Assembly (NCBI RefSeq): GCF_003331055.1
Contig: NZ_PUQD01000058.1
Coordinates: 1-34,599 of the forward strand
Length of the DNA stretch: 34,599 nt
DNA from: Pseudomonas sp. AFG_SD02_1510_Pfu_092
GTDB taxonomy: Bacteria > Pseudomonadota > Gammaproteobacteria > Pseudomonadales > Pseudomonadaceae
Direction of reading: 5' to 3'
Part shown: positions 31,533 through 34,599 of the stretch, in pieces
Numbering within the stretch: the first letter of the stretch is position 1
How the letters are laid out: each line of letters opens with the position of its first letter
Translations under genes and position numbers: made by a program
Notes under the pieces: generated by a model
What the model saw: only the letters and a program-made list of their open reading frames with translations
The model's database searches: none
Told to the model about the DNA's origin: nothing

Positions 31533-34469
31533 ATGTACAAAGGATTGACTCGCGCCGCCGGCGCATTGCTGGCACTCGCAGCCCTCTACGGCCTTCTCGG
31601 CTTTCTCGTTGTCCCCGGTGTCGCGCTGCGCATCGCCAACCAGCAGTTGGCCCAGTACGCAACCGTGCCTGCCCACCTCGAACGGATCGAACTCAACCCC
31701 TTCAGCCTCGAGCTGACGCTGTGGGGCCTGCAGATCGGCGAGCCGGGCAAGGAACAGGTCGGCTTCGAGCGGTTGTACGCCAACCTCTCGCTCGACAGCC
31801 TGTGGAGCGGCGCCCTGCACCTGGAAACGGTGGAACTGGTCAAGCCGCGCAACGAGGTGCTGTTCGCCAAGGACGGCACCCTCAATCTGACCCGCCTGTT
31901 CAAGTTGCCCGCCAGCGAGGCCAAGCCCGACGAGCCGCCCAGCGACCCGTTCCCGCTGCGTATCGGCAGCATCAAACTCAGCGACGGCTACCTGCATTTC
32001 GAGGACCTGCGCCCGAGCGAGCCGATCGAGTTCCTCTACGACAACATGAACCTGGAGCTGAACAACCTCAGCACCTTGCCCAACGACAATGCCGACATGA
32101 CCCTGGTGGCCCTGGGCCCCAACGGCGGGCGCATCGACTGGAAAGGCACCCTGAGCCTGGCGCCGATTGCCTCCGAGGGCACGCTGAAGGTCACCGACGG
32201 CAAGATGAAAGCGTTCTGGCCCTATGTGCGCGATACCGTGCCACTGGTGCTGGAAGACGGCGTGGTCAGCCTCGACACCCACTACAAGCTCAACCTCGCC
32301 AAGCAGACCGAACTGTTGCTGGACAACACCTCGCTGCGCATTGCACCGTTCGCCATCAAGGCCCCCGATGGCCGCCCGCTGGCGCGCCTGGCCAGCCTGG
32401 AGGTCAGCGAGACCTCGGTCGACCTGGTCAAGCAACGGGTCACCGTGGGCAAGGTCCGCAGCGAAAAACTGGAAACCTGGGCCGCGCTGGAAAAGGACGG
32501 CCAGCTCGATTGGCAAAAGCTGTTCGCCAGCCAGCCGACCAAGGCCACGCCCAAGGAAAAAGCCGAGCCGGCCACCGCCGAGCCCACGCCCGAACAGCAA
32601 GCCGCCAAGGAACCGAACAAGCCCTGGCAGGTGCTGCTCAAGGATGTGCAACTGCGCAACTACCTGGTACACCTGGCAGACCGCACCCAGAAGGAGCCGG
32701 TCGCCCTCGACATCGGCCCGCTCAACGCCGACCTGCAAGGTTTCGACAGCCTCAACCAGTCGCCTTTCACCCTCAGGCTCGATACCGGCGTGGGCAGGCA
32801 AGGCAAGCTGCAGGCCACCGGCCAGGTCAACCTGGCGCCGGTGTGGGCCAAACTGGACGTCAGCACCCGCGACATCGACCTGCGGGTGGCGCAGGCCTAT
32901 ATCAGCCCGTTCATCCTGCTGGAGCTGCGCAGCGGCATGCTCGCCAGCGACCTCAAGGTCGACCTGAAGAACACCGCTCCTCTGGCCTTCAGCGTGACCG
33001 GCAAGGCGCAGGTCAGCCAGCTGCACACCCTCGACACCATCAAGAGCCGCGACTTCGTCAAATGGCAGCAGGTGAACGTCGATGGCCTGTCGTACGTGCA
33101 CGGCGACGCGCTGTCGATCGACAAGGTGACCCTGTTGCAGCCTTATGCGCGCTTCATCATCAACGAAGACCGCACCACCAATGTCAATGACCTGCTGATT
33201 CCGCAGCCGGCCGACGCCCCGGCGACCGGCCAGGCCAAGCCGGCCGCGGCCAGCAGCAACAAGCCGCTGGGTATCCACATCGGCCGGATCGACATCAACG
33301 ACGGCTCGGCCAACTTCGCCGACCTGTCCCTTACCCCCAACTTCGCCACGGCCGTCCAGCAGCTCAACGGCCAGATCGGCACCATCGACAACCGCAAGCC
33401 GCTGCCGGCCAAGGTCGATGTCAAGGGTAAGGTCGACCGCTATGCACCGGTCACCATCAAAGGCGCCCTCAACCCGTTCGACCCGCTGGCCAGCCTGGAC
33501 ATCGCCACCAGCTTCAAGCGGGTCGAGCTGACCACGCTGACGCCCTACTCCGGCAAGTTCGCCGGTTTCCGTATCCGCAAGGGCCGGCTCAACCTCGACC
33601 TGCACTATGTGATCATCAACGGCCAGCTCAAGGCCGAGAACAAGGTGGTGGTGGAGCAGCTGCAGCTGGGCGAGAAGGTCGACAGCCCGGACGCCGTGGA
33701 TTTGCCGATCCGCCTGGCGGTGGCGCTGCTGAAGGATACCGAAGGCAGGATATCGATCGAGCTGCCGGTATCGGGCGATCTCAACAACCCGCAGTTCAGC
33801 GTGATGCCGATCGTCTGGCAAACCCTGCGCAACCTGGTGTTGCGCGCGGCGCAGGCGCCGTTCAAGTTCATCGGCGGGCTGGTTGCCGGCGGCGGCTCGG
33901 AAGACCTCGGCAGCGTTGCCTTCGCCCCAGGCTCCAGCGAGCTCGGTGGCGATGCCCAGGCGGCGCTGGACAAGCTGGCCTCGGCGCTGAAAGAGCGCCC
34001 GGAGCTACGCCTGGAAATCGAAGGCACCAGCGCCCAGGCCAGCGATGGCCCACTGATCGCCCAGCAGCGCCTGGAGCGTGAGTATCAGGCCACCTGGTAC
34101 AAGATCCTGCAACGCCGCGGTGACAAGGTGCCGGCCAATGCCTCGATGCTGGTGGTCGACGACAGTGACAAACCGGCGATGCTCGAAGGCATCTACCGCA
34201 ACCGCCTGAAGCAGCAACCGCCCGCTGAATGGGAGCAACTGGGCCGCGACGAGCGCACCGCCAAGCTGCGTGAGGCGGTGATCAAGTCCTGGGCCGAGAG
34301 TACCGCGCTGCTGCGCACACTGGGCCAGGAGCGGGCCAGCAGCATCAAGGATTACCTGGTCGACAAGGGCCAGCTGGAAGATGACCGGGTGTACTTCATC
34401 GATACCAGCCTGGGGCAGCCGGAGAGCGATGGGCGGGTGGTGACGCCGATGCATCTGGATGCCGAATAA
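31533..34469 (+). CDS. DUF748 (AsmA-like) envelope protein with OmpA-like C-terminal region
   Basis: A 978-residue protein with one N-terminal membrane segment (about 9-31) that acts as an uncleaved anchor, so the body should be periplasmic. Repeated beta-rich units of the DUF748/AsmA type follow (for example NPFSLELTLWGLQIGEPG near residue 52), broken by a Lys/Pro/Ala/Glu-rich linker at about 330-365 and a second Ala/Pro-rich one at 558-574. Near residue 790, SVAFAPGSSELGGDAQAALDKL resembles the start of an OmpA/Pal-like peptidoglycan-binding domain, followed by helical sequence. AsmA-like proteins are proposed lipid bridges across the envelope; that role is inference. The frame ends normally at 34469. 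Confidence 0.85.
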   Translation: MYKGLTRAAGALLALAALYGLLGFLVVPGVALRIANQQLAQYATVPAHLERIELNPFSLELTLWGLQIGEPGKEQVGFERLYANLSLDSLWSGALHLETVELVKPRNEVLFAKDGTLNLTRLFKLPASEAKPDEPPSDPFPLRIGSIKLSDGYLHFEDLRPSEPIEFLYDNMNLELNNLSTLPNDNADMTLVALGPNGGRIDWKGTLSLAPIASEGTLKVTDGKMKAFWPYVRDTVPLVLEDGVVSLDTHYKLNLAKQTELLLDNTSLRIAPFAIKAPDGRPLARLASLEVSETSVDLVKQRVTVGKVRSEKLETWAALEKDGQLDWQKLFASQPTKATPKEKAEPATAEPTPEQQAAKEPNKPWQVLLKDVQLRNYLVHLADRTQKEPVALDIGPLNADLQGFDSLNQSPFTLRLDTGVGRQGKLQATGQVNLAPVWAKLDVSTRDIDLRVAQAYISPFILLELRSGMLASDLKVDLKNTAPLAFSVTGKAQVSQLHTLDTIKSRDFVKWQQVNVDGLSYVHGDALSIDKVTLLQPYARFIINEDRTTNVNDLLIPQPADAPATGQAKPAAASSNKPLGIHIGRIDINDGSANFADLSLTPNFATAVQQLNGQIGTIDNRKPLPAKVDVKGKVDRYAPVTIKGALNPFDPLASLDIATSFKRVELTTLTPYSGKFAGFRIRKGRLNLDLHYVIINGQLKAENKVVVEQLQLGEKVDSPDAVDLPIRLAVALLKDTEGRISIELPVSGDLNNPQFSVMPIVWQTLRNLVLRAAQAPFKFIGGLVAGGGSEDLGSVAFAPGSSELGGDAQAALDKLASALKERPELRLEIEGTSAQASDGPLIAQQRLEREYQATWYKILQRRGDKVPANASMLVVDDSDKPAMLEGIYRNRLKQQPPAEWEQLGRDERTAKLREAVIKSWAESTALLRTLGQERASSIKDYLVDKGQLEDDRVYFIDTSLGQPESDGRVVTPMHLDAE

Positions 34470-34483
34470 TCTCTGCTAGCAGG

Positions 34484-34500
34484 TCTGGCCCCTTCGCGGG
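34484..34500. repeat. Partial REP element at the right edge
   Basis: TCTGGCCCCTTCGCGGG matches the first half of the REP units seen elsewhere in the window. The expected continuation is replaced by homopolymer. Confidence 0.7.

Positions 34501-34599
<99 letters not shown>

Overview
The window is a high-GC stretch of chromosome from a fluorescent pseudomonad, most likely of the Pseudomonas putida group. The evidence is the gene order (msrQP, pssA, ilvCHI, mrcB, dksA-gluQ, cbrXAB-crcZ, pcnB-folK-panBC-pgi-acs), the pseudomonad sRNAs PrrF and CrcZ, and repeated palindromic REP elements of the putida type. It is almost entirely core genome. No prophage, insertion sequence, CRISPR array or integron is visible.

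Left part (1-9984) reads leftwards. The first bases hold a strong promoter with a GC-rich discriminator, very probably the first promoter of a ribosomal RNA operon beyond the edge. Then come msrQ-msrP (periplasmic methionine sulfoxide repair), pssA (phosphatidylserine synthase), and ilvI-ilvH-ilvC (branched-chain amino acids) with a long untranslated leader and a clear terminator. Last in this part is mrcB-lpoP-yqcC: PBP1b, its probable lipoprotein activator and a small conserved protein, closed by a terminator.

Middle part (9985-17150) has mixed strands: a kinase-like APH/AAA fusion divergent from mrcB; a TfoX C-terminal-domain protein; a Fur-controlled PrrF sRNA (no protein gene) convergent with a ChaN-like lipoprotein gene; a stand-alone Rieske protein whose 3' end overlaps sfsA; a class I aminotransferase; and dksA with gluQ (tRNA-Asp modification).

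The regulatory core (17300-22690) is cbrX-cbrA-cbrB-crcZ. The sensor kinase CbrA and the sigma54 activator CbrB drive the sRNA CrcZ from a visible -24/-12 promoter, with an exact CbrB palindrome about 120 bp upstream of the start. CrcZ carries six A-rich motifs of the kind that titrate Hfq/Crc, so this block is the carbon catabolite repression switch.

Right part (22811-34469) reads rightwards: pcnB-folK (overlapping), panB-panC (overlapping), pgi, acs, an MpaB/DUF2236 protein close behind acs, and a 978-residue DUF748 envelope protein. The last ~100 bases are almost pure G/C runs and look like a failed contig end rather than biology. Contig ends at an rRNA leader and at a REP are what assembly breaks would give.

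I found no clearly new multi-gene system. The observations most worth a second look are the unannotated RNA genes and their control sites, the long ilv leader with a Leu/Ile/Val-rich frame upstream, a possible leaderless mrcB start, a Gly where many Pgi enzymes have the catalytic Glu, and repeated GTAAC motifs before panB.
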